From positions 62,001 through 126,000 of the forward strand of contig NZ_JNXT01000038.1 in the NCBI RefSeq assembly GCF_000716675.1: a stretch of DNA of 64,000 bases, written 5' to 3'. The position numbers were made by a program, and so were the translations under genes. The notes beneath the pieces are model-generated. The model searched no databases. It was not told the DNA's origin and saw nothing but the letters and a program-made list of their open reading frames with translations. This DNA is from Streptomyces alboflavus. GTDB taxonomy: Bacteria > Actinomycetota > Actinomycetes > Streptomycetales > Streptomycetaceae. Below, piece after piece: positions 1-7,298 of this stretch. Position 1 is the first letter of the stretch; every line of letters begins with the position of its first letter.

Positions 1-1991
1 ACAAGGCCGGGGATGACGCCAGGGGTGGCAGGGGTGACGTCGGGGCCGGTGGGGGTGAAGCCGGAGGCGGTGTCGGCGGCGAACGCGAACACGTCATCGG
101 GTACGAGGGCGGGCGCGGCGCCCACGAAGGGCTCACCCCCCGGCGCGCCCCCGGACTCCCCCGCCGACAGTTCCTCCCCCGCCGGAGCGTCGATGGGGGC
201 ACCCACCGGCTCCACAGCCGAAGCCTCCGCCCGCTCCTCCACCGGAGCCTGCTCCACGATGAGGTGCGCGTTCGTCCCGCTCATCCCGAACGACGACACA
301 CCCGCGCGCCGGGGCGCCCCGTCGGCCCGCTCGGGCCAGGCCCGCGCCTCGGTCAGGAGTTCCACGGCCCCCGCGGACCAGTCGACGTGCGTGCTCGGCT
401 CGTCGACGTTCAGGGTCTTCGGGAGCAGGCCGCGGTCGATCGCCTGGACCATCTTGATGACACCGGCGACGCCCGCGGCGGCCTGGGTGTGGCCCACGTT
501 GGACTTCAGCGAGCCCAGCCACAGCGGTTCCCGGCCGTCGGGGCCCTCGGGGCGGTCCTTGCCGTAGGTGGCGATGAGGGCCTGCGCCTCGATGGGGTCG
601 CCGAGGGTGGTGCCGGTGCCGTGGGCCTCGACGGCGTCGACGTCGGCGGGCGTGAGGCCCGCGTCGGCGAGGGCGGCACGGATCACGCGCTGCTGAGCGG
701 GGCCGTTGGGGGCGGTCAGGCCGTTGCTCGCACCGTCCTGGTTCACGGCCGAGCCCCGTACGACGGCGAGGACCTTGTGGCCGTTGCGGCGGGCGTCGGA
801 CAAGCGCTCCAGGACGAGCATGCCCACGCCCTCGCCCCACGCCGTGCCGTCCGCGGCCTCGGCGAAGGGCTTGCAGCGGCCGTCGGGAGCGAGGCCGCGC
901 TGACGGCTGAAGGCGAGGAAGGAGCCCGGTGAGGCCATGACGACGACGCCGCCCGCGAGGGCGAGGGCGCACTCGCCCTGCCGCAGCGCCTGCACGGCCA
1001 GGTGCAGGGCGACAAGGGACGACGAGCAGGCCGTGTCGACCGTCATGGTCGGACCCTGCAGGCCGAGGGTGTAGGCGATGCGGCCGGAGGCGACGCTCGC
1101 GGCGGTGCCCGTGACGAGGTAGCCCTCCAGGCCGTCGCCCGCGTCGCTGAGGCGGGGGCCGTACTCCTGGGTCTCGGCGCCGACGAAGACGCCGGTGCCG
1201 GAGTCGCGCAGGGCGGCGGGGTCGATGCCCGCGCGCTCCAGGGCCTCCCAGGACGTCTCCAGGAGGAGGCGCTGCTGCGGGTCGGTCGCGAGGGCCTCGC
1301 GGGGCGAGAGGCCGAAGAAGTCCGCGTCGAACTCGCCCGCGTCGTGCAGGAAGCCGCCCTCGCGGACGTAGCTGGTGCCGGGCCGGTCGGGGTCGGTGTC
1401 GTACAGGGCGTCGAGGTCCCAGCCGCGGTCGGCGGGGAAGCCGGAGATCGCGTCGGTGCCGTCGGCGACCAGCTGCCACAGCTCGTCGGGGGTCTCGACG
1501 CCGCCGGGCAGACGGCAGCTCATGGCGACGATGGCGACGGGCTCGTCGTCGGCGCGGCGGGCAGCGGCGGGCACGTAGCCCACGTCGGCGCTCTCGAAGA
1601 GTTCGGCGCGCAGATGGCGGGCGAGACTGTCGGCGCTCGGGTAGTCGAAGACGGCGGTGACGGGCAGCTTGAGGCCGGTGGCCCGCTGGAGTCGGCGGTG
1701 CAGCTCCACGGCGGTCAGGGAGTCGAGGCCGAGGTCGAGGAAGGGGCGGGAGAGGTCGCCGGGCGTGCGGGTGCCGTCCGCGCCGCCGAGGACCGCGGCG
1801 ACCTGCTCGGCGACCACGGTACGCAGCCGCCGCTCCTGTTCCGCGCGCGGGCGGCCGTCGAGAGTGGCGCGCAGTTCTTCCGGCTGGTCCTCCGGCCGGC
1901 CTTCCAGCTTGCCTTCCAGCGGAGAAGGGGTTTCCGGGTGAGGCCGGGCCTCCGGGTGAGAATGGGCTGCGAATTCCTCGAAGTCGCTCAT
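1..1991 (-). CDS. Type I PKS, first protein of an assembly line (loading ACP-KS..., partial)
   Basis: The frame is open from ATG 1991 to the left edge, 663 codons seen. An ACP comes first (motif [11 protein letters not shown], phosphopantetheine Ser about residue 91), then a KS starting near residue 150 ([14 protein letters not shown]), with active Cys in VDTACSSSL (about 322), [10 protein letters not shown] and SNVGHTQ; an acidic linker follows the KS. There is no AT or KSQ before the ACP, so the starter acyl group must be loaded in trans, as in azalomycin/ECO-02301/vicenistatin-type loading modules (family knowledge). GGAG lies upstream of the ATG. It is transcribed divergently from the DrrAB-type exporter, and its promoter region carries the AGGGG-N6-AGGGG repeat. 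The KS is catalytically intact; the AT and later domains lie outside the window. Confidence 0.93.
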   Translation of the reverse strand, partial: MSDFEEFAAHSHPEARPHPETPSPLEGKLEGRPEDQPEELRATLDGRPRAEQERRLRTVVAEQVAAVLGGADGTRTPGDLSRPFLDLGLDSLTAVELHRRLQRATGLKLPVTAVFDYPSADSLARHLRAELFESADVGYVPAAARRADDEPVAIVAMSCRLPGGVETPDELWQLVADGTDAISGFPADRGWDLDALYDTDPDRPGTSYVREGGFLHDAGEFDADFFGLSPREALATDPQQRLLLETSWEALERAGIDPAALRDSGTGVFVGAETQEYGPRLSDAGDGLEGYLVTGTAASVASGRIAYTLGLQGPTMTVDTACSSSLVALHLAVQALRQGECALALAGGVVVMASPGSFLAFSRQRGLAPDGRCKPFAEAADGTAWGEGVGMLVLERLSDARRNGHKVLAVVRGSAVNQDGASNGLTAPNGPAQQRVIRAALADAGLTPADVDAVEAHGTGTTLGDPIEAQALIATYGKDRPEGPDGREPLWLGSLKSNVGHTQAAAGVAGVIKMVQAIDRGLLPKTLNVDEPSTHVDWSAGAVELLTEARAWPERADGAPRRAGVSSFGMSGTNAHLIVEQAPVEERAEASAVEPVGAPIDAPAGEELSAGESGGAPGGEPFVGAAPALVPDDVFAFAADTASGFTPTGPDVTPATPGVIPGL

Positions 1992-2230
1992 TGTTCCACT
2001 CCGTAGCACCGGCCATGATGGCTTTCAACAAATCCCTGACTGCACTCCGGGCAATTCTCTGAATCGACGGCGCGACGGGCCCGCGGAATCCATGGACCGG
2101 GAATCCTCGACGATTCCCCGATACGCTGTGGATTCCTGCGGCCGCACGGATCCCTGGTTTCCCGAGGTTTCCCGAGGAACACCGGTATTCCCGAACCGAC
2201 TTCAGACAGATTTGCCCACAATACCTGTGC

Positions 2231-2277
2231 AGGCTAACAGCGCGACCTTCGCCGCCCCTACCCCTAAGCTGCCCCTA
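2231..2277 (-). promoter_or_regulatory. Activator-type promoter of the PKS gene: AGGGG direct repeats plus -10
   Basis: Read on the minus strand, TAGGGG occurs at 2277-2272, 2266-2261 and 2260-2255. The first two are exactly 11 bp apart (one helical turn). A TAGCCT element lies at 2236-2231, 24 bp beyond the second repeat. The same layout occurs upstream of the monooxygenase gene and the glycosyltransferase gene. Heptamer-like direct repeats at 11-bp spacing are typical of SARP or MalT/LAL binding. The repeats and spacing are seen directly; the regulator is inferred. Confidence 0.6.
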
Positions 2278-2330
2278 TGGCGCCCGGGTACCGGGCGGAT
2301 ATAGGGGTGTTCGGGATTCACGCCCGGCCC

Positions 2331-2336
2331 TAGGGT
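2331..2336 (+). promoter_or_regulatory. -10-like element for a leaderless exporter transcript
   Basis: TAGGGT ends 7 nt before the GTG start at 2344, and there is no Shine-Dalgarno sequence before that start. This spacing is common for leaderless Streptomyces mRNAs. The -35 region is weak. Confidence 0.35.
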
Positions 2337-2343
2337 CAGGATC

Positions 2344-3321
2344 GTGGAAAACGCTGTCCGGGTTGAGAATCTGGTGAAACAGTACGCGTCCAACGCACGC
2401 CGCGTGGTCGACGGCCTGAGCTTCGATGTGTATCGGGGCGAGGTGTTCGGACTGCTCGGCCCCAATGGCGCGGGGAAAAGCACCACGGTGGGGATGATGA
2501 CCACCCGGGTGCGGCCGACTTCGGGCAGCGTCGTGATCGACGGTGTCGACGTGGTCGCGCGGCCGAGAGAGGCGAAACGCGTGCTCGCGGTGGTGCCGCA
2601 GCGCAACAACCTCGACCGGTCGCTCTCGGTGCGGCAGAACCTGCTGTTCCACGCCACGTACCACGGCATCCCGCGGGCCGAGCGACGGCAGCGCGCCGAT
2701 GAACTCCTCGACCAGATGGGCCTGTCGGACTACCGCAAGTCCAAGGTCGACGACATGTCGGGCGGGCAGGTGCAGCGCGTGATGATCGCCCGCGCCCTGA
2801 TCCACCGGCCGAACGTGCTGTTCCTCGACGAGCCCGCGACCGGACTCGACCCGCAGGCGCGCCTGTTCGTGCACGAGCGGGTCGCCGAACTCGCCGAGCG
2901 CGGCGTGACGGTGGTCGTCACCACCCACGACATGGACGAGGCCGCCAAGCTGTGCGACCGCGTCGGCATCGTCGACCGCGGCACCCTGCTCGCCCTGGAC
3001 ACCCCGGACGGCCTCGGCAAACTGCTGCCCGCGCACTCGACGCTCGCCCTGACGGTGGAGTCGCCGCAGGGGCCCGCGCCCGTGGTGAAGCTGCTCTCCG
3101 ACCTGCCCGGGGTGCGTCAGGTCGACGAGGTGGACCCGGAGAACCCGCCCGCGGACGGCGGTTTCCGGTTCCGCATCTATACGGACACCGAGCCGGTGGC
3201 GGCGCTCCAGCCGGCGCTCGCGGCGCTGACCGGCCCGGACTTCCGGGTGACGGACGTCGGCGTCGGAAAGGTGTCCCTGGAAGACGTCTTTCTCCACCTC
3301 ACCGGAAAGAATCTGCGATGA
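2344..3321 (+). CDS. ABC exporter ATP-binding protein, DrrA family
   Basis: 325 aa. It has Walker A GPNGAGKST (about residue 40), the signature SGGQVQRV, Walker B VLFLDEPATGLDP and H-loop TTHDMDEA, then the C-terminal extension usual for daunorubicin-resistance DrrA-like ATPases. It would power the ABC-2 permease encoded just downstream, with which it overlaps by the 4 bp ATGA. Its position, divergent from the loading PKS, suggests product export or self-resistance. The GTG start is chosen because it is the first in-frame start and the transcript looks leaderless. All catalytic motifs are intact, in contrast to the degenerate ABC homologue at 6352. Confidence 0.93.
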   Translation: MENAVRVENLVKQYASNARRVVDGLSFDVYRGEVFGLLGPNGAGKSTTVGMMTTRVRPTSGSVVIDGVDVVARPREAKRVLAVVPQRNNLDRSLSVRQNLLFHATYHGIPRAERRQRADELLDQMGLSDYRKSKVDDMSGGQVQRVMIARALIHRPNVLFLDEPATGLDPQARLFVHERVAELAERGVTVVVTTHDMDEAAKLCDRVGIVDRGTLLALDTPDGLGKLLPAHSTLALTVESPQGPAPVVKLLSDLPGVRQVDEVDPENPPADGGFRFRIYTDTEPVAALQPALAALTGPDFRVTDVGVGKVSLEDVFLHLTGKNLR

Positions 3322-4115
3322 CTACGTCGGCCACGGCCGCACCGGCCTCGCGGCAGTTGCACACGTTCGGCGCCATCATGTGGCGCGACGTGTTTGTCGC
3401 CCTGCGCCAGTTCCCCACGTTCATCGGCCAGGCCATCATCCAGCCGTTCTTCACACTCTTCGTGTTCGGTGTGCTGCTGAGCGACGCGGGCTATGTGGAC
3501 GGCGACTACAGCTCGGTGCTGCTGCCCGGCGTGCTCGCCCTGAACGGATTCCTCGGCGGCATGCAGAACACGGCGCTGCCGCTCGTCGTGGACTTCTCGT
3601 ACACGCGTGAGATCGAGGACCGGCTTCTTTCGCCGATCTCGCTGAGCCTGGTGGCCGTCGAGAAGATTCTGTTCGGCGCGCTGTACGGGTTCGTGGCGTC
3701 GCTGATGATGACCCCCGTCGGCATGGTCCTGCTCGATCTGTCGTGGCCGATCAGCAAGACCGTCCCCGCGCTCGGCATCGCCGGGCTCGGCGCGCTCGCG
3801 GGTGCCTCCATCGGGCTGTGCCTCGGTACGTCAGTGAGCAGCGACAAGGTGGACGTGATGTTCACGCTGGTCCTGATGCCGCTGCTGTTCACGGGCTCGA
3901 CGCAGTTCCCGCTGGTCGCCCTGGACGAGGTGCGCTGGTTCCAGGTCATCTGCGGCGCCAATCCGCTGTCGTACGCCAGTGAGGGCATGCGGGCCGTGAC
4001 GTCCCCGAACGTGGAGCACGTACCGCTGCCGATCACGCTCATCGTGCTCGTCGGGTCGATCACGCTGTTCGCGTCCATCGGCATCCGCGGGTTCCTCAAG
4101 CGCGCGCAGACGTAG
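3318..4115 (+). CDS. ABC-2 type permease, DrrB family
   Basis: 265 aa with about six hydrophobic segments (for example around residues 30-50, 60-80, 110-140, 150-180 and 235-255). Conserved ABC-2 features include REIEDRLLSPIS and the TGSTQFPL...NPLSYASEGMR region typical of DrrB permeases. ATG 3318 overlaps the TGA of the ATPase gene, so the two are translationally coupled and form one two-component exporter in the cytoplasmic membrane. A strong hairpin follows the stop. Confidence 0.92.
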   Translation: MTTSATAAPASRQLHTFGAIMWRDVFVALRQFPTFIGQAIIQPFFTLFVFGVLLSDAGYVDGDYSSVLLPGVLALNGFLGGMQNTALPLVVDFSYTREIEDRLLSPISLSLVAVEKILFGALYGFVASLMMTPVGMVLLDLSWPISKTVPALGIAGLGALAGASIGLCLGTSVSSDKVDVMFTLVLMPLLFTGSTQFPLVALDEVRWFQVICGANPLSYASEGMRAVTSPNVEHVPLPITLIVLVGSITLFASIGIRGFLKRAQT

Positions 4116-4150
4116 GCGGCTTCGCGGCAGGCGGATGCGGGAGGACCGGC

Positions 4151-4188
4151 GGAAGGGCCCCGGAGCGGATGCGCTCCGGGGCCCTTCC
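4151..4188. terminator. Bidirectional terminator
   Basis: Perfect 17-bp stem (arms 4151-4167 and 4172-4188, GC-rich core GGGCCCCGGAGCG) with a 4-nt loop, between the convergent permease and monooxygenase genes. There is no T-tract, as is usual in Streptomyces. Confidence 0.8.
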
Positions 4189-4215
4189 TCTGTCCCGCGC
4201 CGGGCTGTCGCCCGG

Positions 4216-5895
4216 TCAGTCCTCGGGCAGGTCGACCGGCGCCAGCTCCGCGAACAGGTCACCGGGTCCGGGGTTCAACGGCATGGTGGCGCCGCCGAGA
4301 TGGCGCTGCACGCCCCAGACCGCGTTGAGGCCCGTCGTCACGGCGCCCTCGGCGAAGCCCGCCGTCCAGGAGACGTCGTCGCCGGCGAGGAAGAAGCCGC
4401 GCTGACGTGGCGTCAGCTCCTGCTGCATGAAGTGGGTGAACAGGCGCCGCTGGTAGCGGTAGTGGCCCGGCAGGTTGGCCTTGAAGGCGCCCTGGAAGTG
4501 CGGGTCGGTCTCCCAGGTCACCGTGCGCGGAGGCGCGATGACGCGGGAGCGGATGTCGACGCCGGGGTAGATGTCGGCGAGCACGTCGAGGACACCGTCC
4601 AGGCGCTCCTCGGGGGTCAGCGGCGCCATCTTCAGGGAGTCGTCGTTCCAGGTGTACGACAGGCACATCACGCCGGGGCGGTCGGGGCCCTCGTCGAAGA
4701 GGTAGACGCCGCGCGGCATCCGGTCGGTGAGGGTCGTGCTCATCACGTCCCGGCCGGTGCGCGGGTCGCGTTCGCGCCAGAACGGGCGGTCCACGAGCAC
4801 GAACAGCTTGGAGGAGCCCATGTAGTGGCTGCGCTCCACGGCCGTCCACACCGACGTGGGAAGGAGCGCCTGGTCGCAGCGGACGTTGGTGACCAGGGTC
4901 CGCTTGTGCGGGGTGAAGACGGCCGCGGGGAAGGCCCGGGAGCCGCCGCCGTGCTCGTGCACGGTGATGCCGCGCGAGGTGCGCTCGATGCGGGCGGCAC
5001 CGCCGCGGGGGCCGCCACGGTGCAGGGACTCCAGGGACGTGCCCGCGGGCCAGTGGGCCGCGTCGTCGGGGGCGTGCGACCACAGGCGCAGGGGCAGTTG
5101 CTGGGAGCCGCCGACGACGAGCCGGTGGTCGTCCTCGGCGCCGGTGTAGACGACCCGCAGGATCTCCAGCATCGAGTTGGGGAAGTCGGTGTCCCAGCCG
5201 CCGGCGCCGAAGCCGACCTGGCCGAAGATCTCCCGGTACTTGAAGGACTGGAAGGAGGGCGAGTTCGCGATGAAGCCGTAGAAGGACTGGTCGTCCAGGG
5301 CGCGCACCAGCGGGTTCCAGATGGCCTTGATGGCGGCGGTGTCCCGGCGGCGGATCGCGTCGTCCATGGCGAACAGCTCGGCGTGCTCCTGGAGCGTCTT
5401 GTCCCAGGCCATGCCGACTTCCTGGTAGATGTCGGGGAGTTCGCCGGCCCGCCGGGCGTAGTGCCGGTCGCCGCCCAGGGCGACGACGGTGCTGCCGCTC
5501 GCGGCGGTCAGCGGGTTGGGGAAGGGCCGGGTCTGAAGGCCGACCAGGTCCAGGTAGTGGCGCAGGGCGAGCGCGGAGGCGGGGAAGCGCATGGCGCCGA
5601 GCTCGGCCACGGCGTCGGGATGGCTGTCGAAGGCGGCGGAGCGCATGCGGCCGCCCATCTGTCCCGTTTCGTACACCACGGGCCGCAGCCCCAGGCGGAG
5701 CAGCTCATAGGCGGCGACGAGACCCGATATCCCGGCCCCGATCACGGCGACCGGTGTCCCGAACTCCGCTTCCGGTATTTCACCGAGGCCGTGGGCGCTG
5801 GACAGCCATTCGTCGTAGGCGAAGGGAAAGTCCGGGCCCAGCATGGTGATGGATTCTGCCGCGCCGGGACGCGAACTGCCGTTGAGGGCAACCAA
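4216..5895 (-). CDS. FAD-dependent amino-acid 2-monooxygenase / amine oxidase
   Basis: 559 aa. The Rossmann FAD-binding motif VAVIGAGISGLVAAYELL lies near residue 48. YETGQMGGRMRS, AELGAMRFP and a C-terminal FAGDDVSWTAGFAEGAVTTGL-type flavin segment match the tryptophan/lysine/arginine 2-monooxygenase family (IaaM-like, about 560 aa), which oxidatively decarboxylates an amino acid to an amide. With the AT-less loading ACP next door, arginine to 4-guanidinobutyramide is the most attractive role; lysine to 5-aminovaleramide is the alternative. Substrate residues cannot be read from sequence alone. The TTG start is chosen because AGGAG sits 6 nt upstream. It is convergent with the exporter operon. 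The promoter, with its AGGGG repeats, lies near 6072-6118. Confidence 0.85.
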   Translation of the reverse strand: MVALNGSSRPGAAESITMLGPDFPFAYDEWLSSAHGLGEIPEAEFGTPVAVIGAGISGLVAAYELLRLGLRPVVYETGQMGGRMRSAAFDSHPDAVAELGAMRFPASALALRHYLDLVGLQTRPFPNPLTAASGSTVVALGGDRHYARRAGELPDIYQEVGMAWDKTLQEHAELFAMDDAIRRRDTAAIKAIWNPLVRALDDQSFYGFIANSPSFQSFKYREIFGQVGFGAGGWDTDFPNSMLEILRVVYTGAEDDHRLVVGGSQQLPLRLWSHAPDDAAHWPAGTSLESLHRGGPRGGAARIERTSRGITVHEHGGGSRAFPAAVFTPHKRTLVTNVRCDQALLPTSVWTAVERSHYMGSSKLFVLVDRPFWRERDPRTGRDVMSTTLTDRMPRGVYLFDEGPDRPGVMCLSYTWNDDSLKMAPLTPEERLDGVLDVLADIYPGVDIRSRVIAPPRTVTWETDPHFQGAFKANLPGHYRYQRRLFTHFMQQELTPRQRGFFLAGDDVSWTAGFAEGAVTTGLNAVWGVQRHLGGATMPLNPGPGDLFAELAPVDLPED

Positions 5896-6351
5896 CGGAT
5901 ACTCCTCTGACCGTGGTGGAGGCCGGCCCGGCGGTACGTTCAGACGGCCGCGGTGAGCCGGGCTGCGGCAGCAGGAGAACGGTCTGCGACGTACGCGGCC
6001 GAGCCTTGCCCCACGGGGCCGTCGGGCTCGCGAATCGCCTCCGATACACGGCGCGTCTGACGGTGCCCTTGATTATGACGACGGCGCCCGGGGGCGGAGA
6101 AACCCCTCAACATCCCCTTACGCCTCCTACGTTCACGCACCCGGCACCCCAGGGGCACCACGGCCACCACGATGACGGGGCCGAAAAAGACACGCGACAC
6201 GCACTGAGTACTTTAGTAGCCAGGCCTCGATCCTGAAGACTGTACGAAAGTCAGGAGACGCCTTGGAATGATCTATGGTGTCCGCACCACGCACCCCCAG
6301 AGAGTCCCCGCGTACCCAACTGTGCAACATTCGCAATGAAGGAGAGGCTTC
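5896..6351. other. Divergent intergenic region, monooxygenase / pseudo-ABC gene
   Basis: This 456-bp region carries the AGGGG-N6-AGGGG promoter for the monooxygenase (minus strand). The right half contains AT-richer stretches (for example around 6205-6290) that should hold the promoter of the gene at 6352; no repeat of the AGGGG type is seen for that direction. There is no credible gene in it. Confidence 0.5.
6072..6118 (-). promoter_or_regulatory. Activator-type promoter of the monooxygenase gene
   Basis: On the minus strand AGGGG occurs at 6118-6114 and 6107-6103, 11 bp apart, with spacer ATGTTG. CATAAT at 6077-6072 lies 25 bp further on and looks like a -10. The layout matches the PKS and glycosyltransferase promoters. 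Confidence 0.55.
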
Positions 6352-7101
6352 ATGCATCGAGGGTCGGACGGCCGAAGGTTCGCGGTGCATGATCACCGGC
6401 CGGGCACCGCGCCCGGCGGAGCCCGGCCGGAGCCCATGGCCCTGGAGGTACGGCACGCGGCGGACGGCGGATCGGGGGCGTGCGCGAGCGGTTCGGGGGG
6501 CCGGGAGCGCGTCCTGCGGATCGAGCCGCACAGCTGCGTGGCCGCGGTCTCCGACGACGAGTCGGCGGACCGCTTCCTCGCGCGGCTGCTGTGCGACGAC
6601 AGACCCGGCCGTGCCGTGTCGGTCCACGGCCTCGACCCGCGCGCAGATCCGACGGCCGTGCGACGGCTCGTCGGTGTCGTGTCCGTGGGCATGCCGCTGC
6701 CCGAAGTGATGGTCCACGAAGCGCTGGTGGCCGCGGGCAGACACAAGGGGCTCTCCGCGGAGACGGCCACACAGCGCACGGCGGACTTAACGGACGCCCT
6801 CGGGCTGCGGGCCGTCGAGCGGGTGCCCGTGTCCGGGCTCTCCCCGGGGCAGCGCTCGCGCACCGCCCTGGGGTGCGCGCTGTTGCACGTACCGAAGTTG
6901 CTGTTGCTCTGTCATCTTCTGGACGAGCTGGACAGCACGTCGGAGAAGATCATCTGTCGGGTCCTGAGCCGCTACACGGCGTCCACCGGGACCGTGGTGT
7001 TCTCCACCCGCTCCTGGCAGATCGCCCACGCCGTGGCGGACCGCGCCTTCGCGGTCCACGACGGCGAGATGTGCCTCGACTGCCGGTCGGCCGCTCACTG
7101 A
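6352..7101 (+). CDS. Degenerate ABC-ATPase-like protein without nucleotide-binding motifs
   Basis: 249 aa. The fold-level pattern of an ABC-2 ATPase is plain (HGLDPRADPTAVRRLVGVVS, GLSAETATQRTADLTDALGL, VSGLSPGQRSRTALGCALLH), but every catalytic motif is altered. The Walker A position reads VSDDESAD, LSGGQ is LSPGQ, the Walker B Asp-Glu are Cys-His (LLLLCH), and the switch His is Arg (FSTRS). It cannot hydrolyse ATP in the usual way. It may be a regulatory or scaffold partner, or an evolving relic; the reading frame and RBS (GGAGAGG, 7 nt before ATG) are intact. Codon 146 is TTA, so translation should depend on bldA. It is convergent with the LAL gene. Confidence 0.8.
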   Translation: MHRGSDGRRFAVHDHRPGTAPGGARPEPMALEVRHAADGGSGACASGSGGRERVLRIEPHSCVAAVSDDESADRFLARLLCDDRPGRAVSVHGLDPRADPTAVRRLVGVVSVGMPLPEVMVHEALVAAGRHKGLSAETATQRTADLTDALGLRAVERVPVSGLSPGQRSRTALGCALLHVPKLLLLCHLLDELDSTSEKIICRVLSRYTASTGTVVFSTRSWQIAHAVADRAFAVHDGEMCLDCRSAAH

Positions 7102-7298
7102 CCGAATCCGGCAGGGCGCCGCCGGTCACGCTCCGGGCGGCCGCCCCTCCCTCCGGTTCTCCACGCCTCCCCAGGTCATCGGACACTCAACTCCGTCTCC
7201 CCAGCGGATCGTTGACCGTGGAGAACCATCAGCACAACGTTGTCATCCCGCGCCGGACCGTGATCGGGCGCCTCTTGTGCACGCCCTGTCAGGGGATG

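Larger units (their letters stand above)
1992..2343. other. Divergent intergenic region between PKS and exporter genes
   Basis: This 352-bp region has no credible gene. It holds the TAGGGG repeat cluster, a TAGCCT -10-like element for the PKS on the minus strand, and a TAGGGT -10-like element 7 nt before the GTG of the exporter ATPase. The PKS leader would be about 230 nt long and shows several short dyads; I see no recognisable riboswitch in it. Confidence 0.6.

Noticed and set aside
6145..6185. AGGGG at about 6150 as an activator site for the pseudo-ABC gene
   Set aside because: Only a single copy is present, without a second repeat at 11 bp or a -10 at the shared distance.
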